This document shows positions 8,500 through 17,902 of a DNA stretch of 64,000 nucleotides, piece after piece; positions within the stretch are counted from its first letter, which is position 1; each line of letters opens with the position of its first letter. The translations under genes and the position numbers were made by a program. A model generated the notes under the pieces. It did not search any database and had not been told where the DNA came from. It saw nothing but the letters and a program-made list of their open reading frames with translations. Origin of the DNA: Thraustochytrium sp. TN22 (lineage: Eukaryota; Sar; Bigyra; Thraustochytrida; Thraustochytriidae); assembly GCA_013306675.1 (NCBI GenBank), contig JABLUY010000138.1, forward strand, positions 1-64,000. Direction: 5' to 3'.

Positions 8500-11400
8500 A
8501 TGACGCTCGCGCGCGCGGCGGAGGCCGTGCAGGCGGCGCTGGAGCGCAGCGGCGGGCCGCGCGACGCCGCCTCGCTGGCCGCGCTGGCCGCGCTGGCCGT
8601 GCGCGAGGTGGCGGCCGCGGAGGCGGCGACCGCCACCCATGACCATGACCACGAGCACGTGCGCGCTGCGCTGCGCTCGGACGCCTGCCGCGCGGCCGCA
8701 GAGGGCCCTGGCGGCGCGGAGGTGCTCGAGGCCGTGGCCATGGCGCTCGTGAACGCACAGCCGGGGAATCCGGAGCTCGCGCTCGTGCTCGCGGACGAGC
8801 TGCTCTTCGGCGGCACGAGCGGCGCCTCGCAGTGCTGGGGCTCGCCCGCGCTCGAGGCCTGGCTGCTGGAGCGCCTCGGCGACAGCGTGGCGCTCTTGCA
8901 CCTGTGCGAGCGCGCAGGCAAGGCGCGCGAGGCGCAGCGGGAGCCTGCGCTGCGGTTCCTGGCCGAGCTCGTGGGCCGCGCCGAGGCGCTGGGCGAGCCG
9001 GAGCTCGAGGCGCTCGCCGCGGTCTGTGTCGACCTCGTGCACGAGCCGTGCGCCGTGTCGACGCTGCTCCCGCGCCTCTGCGGGCGCTTCGGCCTGGAGC
9101 TCGCGGACGAGGGCCTGCTCGACACCGTCGCGGCCGGCCTACGCGAGGGCTGCGCGGCCCCGCGCGACGCACTGCGCCACCTCGCGCTGGTCTTTGCCGC
9201 CTGCGAGGACCGCCGCCCGGTCGAGGACCGCCTGCTCGCGCGGCTGTACCGCGACGAGAGCGTATGGGCGGCCGTCCTGGCCGGCCTGCAGGCGAGCGAC
9301 CACATGGGCGAGCGTCAGGCGCTCCTCGTACTGGAAAAGTGCGCCGTGGCAAGCCGGAATCCACGCTGGCGCCAGTTCTCCTCGGTCGTGCGCGAGCTGC
9401 GCCAGATGGAGATCTCCGCACTTCGGGCGGCCTGGAAGCAGCTCGTGACGCTTCTCGCCGCGCCCAAAAAGGGCACCGCGGCGGAGAGCGAGGCCGGCGT
9501 CCCGGCGCTGGACTGGACCTGGATGCGCGTCGCGTTGCGCCGCGCCCTTGCGCACCGCAATCCGCACTTTGCGGCGGACTGCGCGCTGCGTCTCTTGGAT
9601 GTCGCGCCGCGCACGCGCACACTGGATCCGGACCCGGCCTTTCTGCACGACTTCGTGCTCGCGCCGGAGAACCTGGCACGCGCGCTGGATGCCAGCCGCA
9701 TCGGCGCTCTCGAGCGCTTCGTGAAGCTCGCTGCACGCGAGGACTGCGCGGCGGTCATTCTGCGCGCCGCCACGTGCGCGCTCGATACGGCGCGCACCTT
9801 CATGGCCGCCTTCCCGCTGCTGCGCGCGGTGCAGGCCCGCGCGCAGGACGCCGCCATGCTCGACACGGATGACCTTGACGCGCTTGCCTCGGCTGTGCGG
9901 CGTCTCCAGACCGCCAGTGGGCATCCTGTCTTCGCCGCGGCGCTCCGCGAGCTCCTGCACGCCCTGCCGTCCGTTCTGGACAGCTTCGCGCCCGCGCCCG
10001 GCGCGCTCGCGGCGGCTGGTCGACTCTCGCTTGCTGTACGCCGGAGCGCCGGCCCGCCCTGGGCCGCCTGGATGACGCAGTGGCGGGACGCGGCCAGCGA
10101 CACGCTTCGCGAGGCGGACCCGGCCGCCTGCGCCGGCCTACTGCTCGCGGCCGTCCAGCAGGACGAGGCGCTCGAGACGCTCACCGCCTACGTGCAGGAC
10201 TGGCTTGGCCAGCCGCCTGGGGAGCAGGCAAACGTGGCGGCGAATGTGCTGGCGCCCCTGCTCGATGCGGTAACCGCGGACGCGAGCCAGAGGGAGCGAC
10301 TCGCCTCGGTGCTCTTTTGCCGGCCGCTTGGCCTGCACATTTTGGGCTGGGCAGAGGAGCACTCGCACGCCGGTCTCCTGGGGGCTTTGGGCCCTGGCTG
10401 CGAGGCCTCGGAGGACTTCGCAGCGCGCTATCAGACCGCGCTGTTCCGGGCGCTCGAGCAGCTCGAGCAGCTCGAGGGCGCAAGATGGGCACTCCTGCGC
10501 ATCGCGGCGGCGCGAGTCCCTGCTGCCAAGTGGCCGCTCGCCCAGATGCGACAGCTGCGTTCGGAGTTTGCCCGCGCGCAGGACCCGCAGCGATGGTTCC
10601 TCGGCAGCGTCCTCGCCGAGGATGACGTGTGGGCCGAGGCGCGGCCGTCACTCCTCGCTGACCTCGCGTCAGACACGGCCGCGACGTGCCCGGGCGCGTA
10701 CGATCATGCGGTCCGCCACTCTGTGATGGACGCGGCACTGGCCCAGGCGGTTGCGGCATCGCAGCTCCCATTGGGGACGCGCGTGCGCCTCCTGGTGGAC
10801 GCCGGCGAGGACGCCGCGGCGCGGGAGCTCTGGCGCACGGCGGGCGCCGAGGCCCGCTACTTCATTTTGGCCTCCGTACTGGAGGCCGCGCCTGCCGCCG
10901 CATGGGAGGAGGAACTCATGGAGACGCTGCTGCTACCGCCGGGGGCAGCGGAAACGGAAGCAGAAGCAGACGCTGACGCTGAAGCTGACGTCCTCGAGGT
11001 GGACTTGAGCGCGCCGGCGCACCAGCGCTACCTCGCGTTTTGCCTTCTCGCCAAGGGCTCGCAGCAGGAGCCAACGTGGGCGATGCGTTTCGCGGGTCGC
11101 CTCAAGGACGTGGCGTGCGCCGCGCAGCAGGACGGCGGGGTGAGCACGGCGGACCGACTAGCGGCCGCGCGCGCGCTCTGCGTGGCGTGCCACCACATGG
11201 GCGGCGTGGAGGCGGACGCGCTGACCACTTTGTACATGGACCTGCTGACGGCGGACTACTCGGGCCTGCGCAACGTGACGGAGCTTCGCTGGACGCTGGA
11301 AGCCGCGCTGCTGGCCATGCTGCAGCACCGGCCTGCGAACCTTCTGGGTCGCCTCGTGCGGCAGACGACCGGATGCACGGACCTCGAACAGCTGCTCTCG

Positions 11401-12378
11401 TACGTGTACGTGCTGGCAAGCGCGCTGCACTTTGCAAGCGACGAGGACGTTGCCGAGGTGCGGCGGCGTGACCCGGACATGGTGCAGGTGCTGGTGAATG
11501 CGGCCGTCACGTGGGCCGCCTCGGAGAATCTGAGCGTGCGCACGCTGGGGCCGGCGCTGCTCAGCATGCTTCGCGAGCGCCAGAACGCCTGGGCCGCTGA
11601 CCTGAGCGACCCTCTGTGCCAAGCGCTCCTTGCCTTCTTGGACCGTAATCCGCAGGCCGGCCGCGCCTCGCAGAGGGCGCTCGACAAGGTACGGCGCCAC
11701 GACACACGCCTGGTCGCGGACCCGGTGCGCCGTCTCATGTCGGAGGCGCCGAGGCGCGAACTGCCGTGGCTCGAGCTTTGGGCCTCCTCCGCTGCGCCCT
11801 CGGCGGCCGCGTTGGTCCGGGCGCGCTTTCCAGAGAAGCCCGCGGCAGCAGCGATGGCGGCCGGCGGCGCGGCGGTCTGGGAGCGCGCGGGCGAGCTCCT
11901 GGGCAGCCTGGTCTCCAAGGTTCCAAACGTGGCCGGTCTCTTGCGCACGTCGGATATGTTCGGGCTGCGCGAGGTGTCCATCTCGCAGACGCGATTCTAC
12001 AAGAATCCCGGATTCGCGGAGATTGCCTGTTCTGCAGAAGACTTTATCTCTGTGCGCGAGGTGCCGTACGTAGACCTGGTGGACTACATCCGCGAGCGCA
12101 AGGAGCAAGGCTGTCGCGTGCTTGCGCTAGAGCAAGCGGCGCGTAGCGTATCGCTGGAGCACTACAAGTTTGCGCCGGAGCAGCCGGTCTGCTTTCTGCT
12201 CGGCATGGAGAAGGAGGGCATCCCCATGCACCTGCTGAACCTGGTGGACGACTGCATCGAGATCCCGCAGTTCGGCCTGACGCGCTCACTCAACGTGCAC
12301 GCCAGCGGCGCGCTCCTGCTCTGGGAGTTCGTCAAGAGCCGTAAGAGCAGCAAAAGGCCAGCAGAGATCGCTGGATAG
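8500..12378 (+). CDS. TARBP1: tRNA (guanosine-2'-O-)-methyltransferase, TARBP1/Trm3 type
   Basis: A 1292-residue protein, similar in architecture to eukaryotic Trm3/TARBP1: a very long helical-repeat N-terminal part and a C-terminal SpoU-family (SPOUT) methyltransferase domain. Trm3 methylates the 2'-O of G18 in the D-loop of tRNAs. The diagnostic SpoU motifs lie in the last 120 residues: ALEQAARSVSL, then LLGMEKEGIP (motif II, the LG.E..G signature), then CIEIPQFGLTRSLNVHAS (motif III, which forms the trefoil knot and AdoMet pocket). The N-terminal 1100 residues are Leu/Ala-rich helices without clear signature. The frame stays open 5' to 8335, but the ATG at 8500 is the first in frame and gives a sensible N-terminus. 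Its stop is 60 bp from the stop of the convergent PLC-like gene. Confidence 0.85.
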   Translation: MTLARAAEAVQAALERSGGPRDAASLAALAALAVREVAAAEAATATHDHDHEHVRAALRSDACRAAAEGPGGAEVLEAVAMALVNAQPGNPELALVLADELLFGGTSGASQCWGSPALEAWLLERLGDSVALLHLCERAGKAREAQREPALRFLAELVGRAEALGEPELEALAAVCVDLVHEPCAVSTLLPRLCGRFGLELADEGLLDTVAAGLREGCAAPRDALRHLALVFAACEDRRPVEDRLLARLYRDESVWAAVLAGLQASDHMGERQALLVLEKCAVASRNPRWRQFSSVVRELRQMEISALRAAWKQLVTLLAAPKKGTAAESEAGVPALDWTWMRVALRRALAHRNPHFAADCALRLLDVAPRTRTLDPDPAFLHDFVLAPENLARALDASRIGALERFVKLAAREDCAAVILRAATCALDTARTFMAAFPLLRAVQARAQDAAMLDTDDLDALASAVRRLQTASGHPVFAAALRELLHALPSVLDSFAPAPGALAAAGRLSLAVRRSAGPPWAAWMTQWRDAASDTLREADPAACAGLLLAAVQQDEALETLTAYVQDWLGQPPGEQANVAANVLAPLLDAVTADASQRERLASVLFCRPLGLHILGWAEEHSHAGLLGALGPGCEASEDFAARYQTALFRALEQLEQLEGARWALLRIAAARVPAAKWPLAQMRQLRSEFARAQDPQRWFLGSVLAEDDVWAEARPSLLADLASDTAATCPGAYDHAVRHSVMDAALAQAVAASQLPLGTRVRLLVDAGEDAAARELWRTAGAEARYFILASVLEAAPAAAWEEELMETLLLPPGAAETEAEADADAEADVLEVDLSAPAHQRYLAFCLLAKGSQQEPTWAMRFAGRLKDVACAAQQDGGVSTADRLAAARALCVACHHMGGVEADALTTLYMDLLTADYSGLRNVTELRWTLEAALLAMLQHRPANLLGRLVRQTTGCTDLEQLLSYVYVLASALHFASDEDVAEVRRRDPDMVQVLVNAAVTWAASENLSVRTLGPALLSMLRERQNAWAADLSDPLCQALLAFLDRNPQAGRASQRALDKVRRHDTRLVADPVRRLMSEAPRRELPWLELWASSAAPSAAALVRARFPEKPAAAAMAAGGAAVWERAGELLGSLVSKVPNVAGLLRTSDMFGLREVSISQTRFYKNPGFAEIACSAEDFISVREVPYVDLVDYIRERKEQGCRVLALEQAARSVSLEHYKFAPEQPVCFLLGMEKEGIPMHLLNLVDDCIEIPQFGLTRSLNVHASGALLLWEFVKSRKSSKRPAEIAG

Positions 12379-12387
12379 CTCTAGCTC

Positions 12388-12405
12388 GCTCGCTAGCTAG
12401 CGAGC
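12388..12405. repeat. Perfect 18-bp palindrome between two convergent genes
   Basis: GCTCGCTAGCTAGCGAGC is a perfect inverted repeat that sits 9 bp after the stop codon of the TARBP1-like gene and 33 bp before the stop codon of the opposing gene. It could form a hairpin in either transcript. A role in 3'-end formation is inference. It belongs to a set of CTAG-rich sequences found in several gaps of this window. Confidence 0.6.
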
Positions 12406-12438
12406 TAGCGCGTCTAAAGATGTCAATCACGTAGGTTT

Positions 12439-13383
12439 TCATTGGACAAGCATAGCGTTGTTGGGGTGCGAGCTGGCGCGTGCTTGATTGCGCTCTGCGA
12501 GCAGCGCGAGCAGATCCGGCCCAAGGGTGCAAATGTTGTCGACCTCAACGAGGTTGAGCGGCACCGCGGCGGGCAGCGCGCGCAAAAAGTCGAGCGCGAA
12601 CCCGTTCAGCTGGCTGCGCGCGTTGTCCTGGAGAATCGAAGAGCCTTCCAGGATGCCGAGTGCGATGGCCTCCGCGTTGTACTGCCAGTGCGCCTGCAGC
12701 ATCCAGAGCGAGGCGCCCGCGTGCGGCGAAGGGTGCTGTAGCGTGTCCTTCATGTAGCTTTCGAGTCGCGCGATGCGAGCGCCGCGCAGCGACTCGCGCC
12801 AGCAAGGGCCTGAGGACAGCTCGCAATGCACGTCCGGGTCAAAGTTCTCGTCCACGCAGCCGATGCTCGCCACGACCGGCCCACGCTTCCTCGCATCCGC
12901 GACCGAAATGGTGCGCACCTCCTCGCACGAGAGGACCGCGACGCCCGCGCCGTGCAGAAGCGCGGTCACGCTATCGTCTACGGAGCGGTCCTCGTGGTTC
13001 ATGTACAAGAAGACGATCTCGTCCGGGTTCGCCGCGCTCCACTGCAGCACGTCGCGCACCCCGGTCGCCAGCGGCGTCAGGACAGGCACGGCGCCGTGGT
13101 GCATGATCACCTCGCCGGCGAGCACCTCGCTCCGCACGTCGAGCGCGCGCGCGCCGCACTCGAGCAGCCGCCCGAAGCCGCCGTCCGGCTGCGTTTTGGC
13201 CCAGTGCTCCACCCACTCCGTCGCGTGCTCCAGGTACGTGGTGGCCGCGTCGTGCGCCATGAGCATGCCCATGTCGCGCAGCAGCGCCGGTTCCGCAGGT
13301 GCGCCTGTGCCAAGCGTCGCGCCGGCGGTCGCCAGCGCGGCCGTCAGCGCGGCCGCAGCCCGCGCTGGCGCGCTGCCCCGCAT
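12439..13383 (-). CDS. Secreted PI-PLC X-domain-like phosphodiesterase
   Basis: A 314-residue protein with an Ala-rich hydrophobic N-terminus (about residues 8-25) that looks like a signal peptide, so it probably enters the secretory pathway. The body resembles single-domain PLC-like phosphodiesterases (PI-PLC X family): LMAHDAATTYL with a candidate catalytic His44, then CGARALDVRSEV, then the second candidate His pair in IMHHGAVPV (His95/His96). The strand-helix segment VLQWSAANPDEIVFLYMNH also fits the family, where a P.E.V.L....H segment follows. Two substrate activities are possible in this superfamily (phosphatidylinositol cleavage or other phosphodiesters), and several eukaryotic members are of uncertain activity. 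There is no Y, C2 or EF-hand domain, unlike signalling PLCs. The ATG at 13383 is the first that gives the leader peptide. Confidence 0.7.
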   Translation of the reverse strand: MRGSAPARAAAALTAALATAGATLGTGAPAEPALLRDMGMLMAHDAATTYLEHATEWVEHWAKTQPDGGFGRLLECGARALDVRSEVLAGEVIMHHGAVPVLTPLATGVRDVLQWSAANPDEIVFLYMNHEDRSVDDSVTALLHGAGVAVLSCEEVRTISVADARKRGPVVASIGCVDENFDPDVHCELSSGPCWRESLRGARIARLESYMKDTLQHPSPHAGASLWMLQAHWQYNAEAIALGILEGSSILQDNARSQLNGFALDFLRALPAAVPLNLVEVDNICTLGPDLLALLAERNQARASSHPNNAMLVQ

Positions 13384-15154
13384 CCAGGTCGCTGTCGATC
13401 GACCGATCGACCGATCGAGCGAGCGAAGAGCGGCGAGGATCTCGGACTGGTATCATGAAGTGAAGGCCACCGCGTGTCGTCGGGACGAAAACGTGCGGGG
13501 CGAGTGAGCTGAGATTGAGGATGACGCCAGATCCGCCGGCCATAGCAAAACACGCTTCTTCACGAAGGAAGGCGTTAACTACCGGAGAATGGTTACGCGG
13601 CGCGGCCCAGACTCGGCTGTGCCTCCGGCCGCTGTAGTAGCAAGTGGGCAGGCATGGCGAGGTCTGCGCAGCGCGGTGCAATCCGAGAGCAGATGGAGTC
13701 CTTGAGCGCGTCGCGCACCGGGAACATGCTTGAACAAGCTTGACACGCATGGCCACCAAGAGTTCTTGTGCCGCCCTGTGCAGCCCTGGGCAGCCGTCGG
13801 CGCTGTGCGCGCAGAGGTGCGTATTCGTGTGCACGGCAGAGGCCCGTTGCCTGTGCAAATGTGAACCCGCAGTGCAGGAACGTCTGGCTGGCTGGCTGGC
13901 GGGCGAACGGGCGCGGCTGGCGATTCTGGCCCTCGGACGGTGGGCCTGGCCTGGTTTTAGGCTGGCCACGAGCCAGGAAGGCGACACAGCCTCACAGCGA
14001 CAACGCCGTTGGGATTCGCTGTGAAGCATCTCCCTTCGCGCTAGCCTAGACCTAGCCTAGCTAGCCCGCCGGCACACCGTGAGCAGGCCGTGTCAGGGGC
14101 GGCTGTTCAGCTGGGCCTGGATCGCTCGAGGCCGCCACTGGTGAAGACGACGCTGAGCCACTAGCAACGTCTGCCGCGGGCCCTCTGGTCTGCAAGGCTC
14201 AGCCTCTCTCTCCGGCCAGCTCCAAGCTTCAGCTCGGCCCGGCTGTACGCTGGCAGGACAGGTCGTGTACAGCAACCGCCGTGCACGGTGCGGCATCGTG
14301 TTCTGCGCCGCCTGCGCCTTGCCTTGACCCTCCCCCTCCCTCAGGCTCGCTCCCTGCGTCGCATCGCCAACGGCCGGCGCGCCTGCCTCGCGGCCGGCGC
14401 CTGCCCCGCGGCCGCGCTCGCCGGCGCTCCTCTCGGCTCGCGGCGGGCCCTCGCGCCGCCTCCGCGCGCCTGGCGCTGCCCGCGGGCCGGGCGCGCGCCT
14501 GAGGCGTCAACGCCCGGGCGCAGGCGGGCTCTCCGACTCCGCGCGGGTTCTGGGACGCGGGACCGGCGTCCGCGGCGCGCGGCCACCCGCCGGGCCGCTC
14601 GGCGCGCCCTACAACAGCCAGCTGCGGCAGCTGCGGAGGCTCGCATTGCATTGCATCCCGGCCTGCGCATCAACGGCCGCGCTGGCGCCGGCCTTGAGCC
14701 CGGCGGGCGCCGGCCGCTCCGCCCGGCTGCCGCGCGCCCGCTCGCCTGCTGCAGGCCGGCCCGCGCCCTGGAAGCGGCGAGCGCGGCAGTGGGGCAGTCC
14801 GGCTCGGCTGCGGCGCGCGCGCATCGCATCCCTCCCTCTCGTCTCGTCTCGTCTCGTCAGCAGGCAGCGGCGAGCCGAGGCGCGTTCAAAGCTCTTCTGC
14901 GCGGGCGCGGCGCGGCGCGGCGCGCGGGGGCGGCGCGGGCGCGGCGCGCGGGGGAGGGCGCGGCGCGGCCTCGCGAGGCGCGCCGGCGCGCCGCCGGCCC
15001 GATCCGCCGGGCGGCGGCGGAGGCCGGGCAAGCAGGGCAGGGCGACAAGAGAGCTACAGGACGAGGCGAGGCGAGGCGAGGCGAGGCGACCTGCGCGGGC
15101 TGCGGCGCGGCGGCGCGGCGCGGGGATCGCGAGCGAGCGAACGAGCGCGTGAAA
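13384..15154. other. Divergent intergenic region, no supported gene
   Basis: This 1.77-kb region lies between the minus-strand PLC-like gene and the plus-strand transporter. It contains a GATCGACC-type short tandem (about 13393-13425), CTAG-rich sequence at 14041-14066, and GGCGA tandem units at 15063-15087. From 14288 to 15154 the frame of the transporter stays open with no stop, but its composition (Arg/Ala/Pro from GC runs) is that of an accidental frame, so I start the gene at 15155. Confidence 0.5.
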
Positions 15155-17590
15155 ATGGGCCGCGCGAGGTCGTTTGGGCAGTCCCGCGCCGCGCGGCAGC
15201 TGGAGACGGCGGTGCTGGTGGCGGTGGCGGCGGCCTGCGCCGCGGCGGCAGCCGTGGTGGCGCCCTGCCTGCTGCTCACGGTGCAGGACATTGGCGGCGG
15301 CGTGGACGAGGAGATCTGCGTGGTGCGCGGAAGCTGGGTGGGCGCATGCCTGTTTCTGGGCGCCATGGGCAGCGTGCCCAGCGTGATGCTGCTGCGCGAG
15401 CGCATCAAGGCGCGGCCGGCGCAAGGCGGCGCGGCGCTGGCCGCCGGCCAGGAAGGCCACGGCAGCAGCCACATGAGCGGATTCAGCAGCGCCGGCGGCA
15501 GCGTGCGCGGCGCGGGCGCCGGCTACGTGCGGCCGTCCATCTATCGGCAGCTGCGGCCGTCCGTGGATCTGTATACGTGCGCGCGGCGCGTGCTGCGCAT
15601 CGCGCAGTTCCTCTCGTCATCGTGCGCGGCGGCGCTAGACCTGGGCGTCGCCGTGGTCCTCATCGCCGTGTTCCCGGACTCCATGGCGCCGGCCGCGGCC
15701 TGTCTGCTCGCCAGCACGGTCGTGGGCGCGCTCATGGTGCACAGGGTCGTGCCCAAGCTGCTGCGCGCCAACCGGCTCTCGTGCGCGCTCGCGCTCATCC
15801 TCTTGGAGAGGGTGTTCGCTGTGCTGGCGGTCGGCTGCGCGTTCCGGCTGGCGCACGCCGCCTTCCCGGGCGCCGTGGCCGAGCTGCACCAGGCCGGCTT
15901 CATGGCCGTGCAGGACCTCGCCGCCAGCGCCAAGACGAAGAAGAAGGAGCCCCTGAGCACCGCCGCCGCCGCGGCGGCGGATGCCCTGGGGCTTGGAGCG
16001 GGCGCCGATAACGACGCCACGCCGACCGCAGTGCCGGCCAGCGGCGCCAGCGGCGCGCGGGGCGCCGGCCTCACGGGCAATGGCGCGGCGCCATGGATCT
16101 TTCAGCAGGGCGAGAAGGCGGGCGCCGACCCGGCCGTGGACGCCTCGCTGCGCGGGGACCGGCCTGAGCTGTGGCATGGCGCCAACCTGGGCCTGCTCTG
16201 CGGCCTGGTCGCCTGCGTGGCCGTGTCGACGCTGGCGCGCAGCTGCCGCAGCGCGCTCGTGCGCAAGGACTGGGCGCGCCTGGTGGCGTCGGCGCCCTTT
16301 CGCGCGGGCGGCGTGCCGCTGCCGTACGGCAGCAGCTACGCGGCAAGCGGGCCCGAGGTCCTGGGTGGCTTGCAGCACCCGCAGCAGTCGGCGGCGGGCA
16401 AGAGCCGGCAAGCGCTGCTGCGGTCTCCACAGCACGTGTCGACGCTCATGAGCCCGTCCATCAGCGAGGACGACGAGGACGACGGCCTGACGAGCGCCAT
16501 TGCCACGGCCGCGCGCGGCGGCATGGGTGGCGACGGCAGCCAGCTCGAGCCGGAGGTGACCTACGGCGACGCGGACGTGGCGGCGAACGAGCAGGTGGAC
16601 GCCTCGGTGGTCTCGCTCAAGGTCTCGCTGAGCCGCGCACACACGACAGCGAGCGTGTGCGCGCCGGTTCTCTTCGGCCTGGTCGTCGATCTGAACGAAC
16701 CACGCACCTCGCTCTTTGTGGCGCTCGAGACGCTTGCCGTCTGGCAGCTGCTCGTCATGACGCTCGAGCTGACATGCTTCCGCCTCGCATACCACACCGA
16801 GATGGTTCTCCAGACGGAACGCCCGCCGCTCGACACGAGCGTGACCTTCTTTGACCCTTACGGGAGCCGCAGCATCTACCACCCCATCGGCGTGGCCCCG
16901 CGGCGGCCGCTGCTGCAACGCGTCAAACAGGGCCTCAAACGCTGGCGCATCTACGTGCGCAACCCAATCTTCCTGGCCAGCACCGCCTACGCTGTGCTAG
17001 GCGTGTCTGTGCTGGACGTGGGCGTGCTCTCGCTCACGTACCTACGCTGGCGGCGGCTGCCGGCGTGGATCCTCGGTGCGCTCGTTGGCCTGCGCTGCTT
17101 TAGTTGCGGGCTTGTGTCCTTCGTCAAGCACCTGCATCGCTGGACCGGGTCGCTGGCGCGCACCGCCTCCCTCACGCTCTGGGTGCTGTGGTCTGCGTGC
17201 TTCCCTGCGGTGCTCGGCTTTGCGCTCTTCGGCGCCGCGTCCCGAGCCAGCGTCATCATCCTCATGGCCGTCATGGTCGCTTCAGGCCCACCGCTGCGCG
17301 CCTTCGCGCTCGTGCACGCCAAGCTGCTACGCGAGTGGGTCGAGGAGGACCAACTGAACGCAGTCCTCAGCTGTCAGGCCTCGCTGCGTGTGGCTGGCGT
17401 GGCCGGCCTGGCCACCCTGGCGCTCCTGCTGGGCGAGGTTCGCTTCTTTGGTGCGCTCGTGCTCGTCTCCGTCGGTGCGACCCTTTGCTCGGTGCTTTTA
17501 TTCGCGCTCTGGTACCGCCTGCACGACGGCGGCACCCCGTTTCAGGTCGTCGACCATGCCGGCCAGGTCAAGGTTGTCGTGCATGGCTGA
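15155..17590 (+). CDS. Ferroportin-like (SLC40A family) membrane transporter
   Basis: An 811-residue polytopic membrane protein. An N-terminal extension carries two hydrophobic segments (about 19-43 and 59-81). The ferroportin-like core starts near residue 145 (LRIAQFLSSSCAAALDLGVA followed by VFPDSM and a second helix), matching the family pattern Y..FLS........A....L....P.SL. A long linker (about 249-487) rich in Ala, Gly and Lys follows, with one possible helix near 339-363. The second half opens with TASVCAPVLFGLVVD (compare the APV..GQ helix of ferroportins) and, near residue 608, NPIFLASTAYAVLGVSVLDV (compare QPVFL....LALLY.TVLS). Ferroportins export ferrous iron; in plants and protists relatives also move nickel or cobalt. 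The acidic residue equivalent to human Asp39 is not obvious here. The family call is good, the substrate is inference. Confidence 0.65.
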   Translation: MGRARSFGQSRAARQLETAVLVAVAAACAAAAAVVAPCLLLTVQDIGGGVDEEICVVRGSWVGACLFLGAMGSVPSVMLLRERIKARPAQGGAALAAGQEGHGSSHMSGFSSAGGSVRGAGAGYVRPSIYRQLRPSVDLYTCARRVLRIAQFLSSSCAAALDLGVAVVLIAVFPDSMAPAAACLLASTVVGALMVHRVVPKLLRANRLSCALALILLERVFAVLAVGCAFRLAHAAFPGAVAELHQAGFMAVQDLAASAKTKKKEPLSTAAAAAADALGLGAGADNDATPTAVPASGASGARGAGLTGNGAAPWIFQQGEKAGADPAVDASLRGDRPELWHGANLGLLCGLVACVAVSTLARSCRSALVRKDWARLVASAPFRAGGVPLPYGSSYAASGPEVLGGLQHPQQSAAGKSRQALLRSPQHVSTLMSPSISEDDEDDGLTSAIATAARGGMGGDGSQLEPEVTYGDADVAANEQVDASVVSLKVSLSRAHTTASVCAPVLFGLVVDLNEPRTSLFVALETLAVWQLLVMTLELTCFRLAYHTEMVLQTERPPLDTSVTFFDPYGSRSIYHPIGVAPRRPLLQRVKQGLKRWRIYVRNPIFLASTAYAVLGVSVLDVGVLSLTYLRWRRLPAWILGALVGLRCFSCGLVSFVKHLHRWTGSLARTASLTLWVLWSACFPAVLGFALFGAASRASVIILMAVMVASGPPLRAFALVHAKLLREWVEEDQLNAVLSCQASLRVAGVAGLATLALLLGEVRFFGALVLVSVGATLCSVLLFALWYRLHDGGTPFQVVDHAGQVKVVVHG

Positions 17591-17902
17591 CCTTGCTTGC
17601 CATCATGTTGATGATGAAGAGACGGCAGAAATGCGGCAGATGGGTGTGAGCTACTAGCGCCGGCTGCCGGGCTGCACTCTTCTCACGCCACCATGTCGTC
17701 GCTGAGTTGACTTTGATTGATCAAGAGAGTTTCCAACGTTTTTTTCTCGTTCAGGAGCTATTTGTGGTGTTGGATGAGAGTCTGTGAGCAAGCCGGCACG
17801 GGACATCGATGGCATGTCCCTAGCGCGGAGCGAGCGATGGCCGTGGCCGTCGCGCGCCAGACGATGTGATCATCAAAACTTAGTCAACATCGTTCGTTCA
17901 TC
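17591..17902. other. Intergenic region, no gene seen
   Basis: This 312-bp spacer between two plus-strand genes is relatively AT-rich for this genome (for example a T-run at about 17737-17745). It likely holds the 3' end of the transporter transcript and the promoter of the methyltransferase. Confidence 0.5.

Noticed and set aside
14288-15154. In-frame 289-codon extension upstream of the ferroportin-like start
   Set aside because: The extension is Arg/Ala/Pro-rich with no motif. The natural start is the ATG at 15155, just before the first hydrophobic segment. I keep a small doubt because no stop interrupts the frame.
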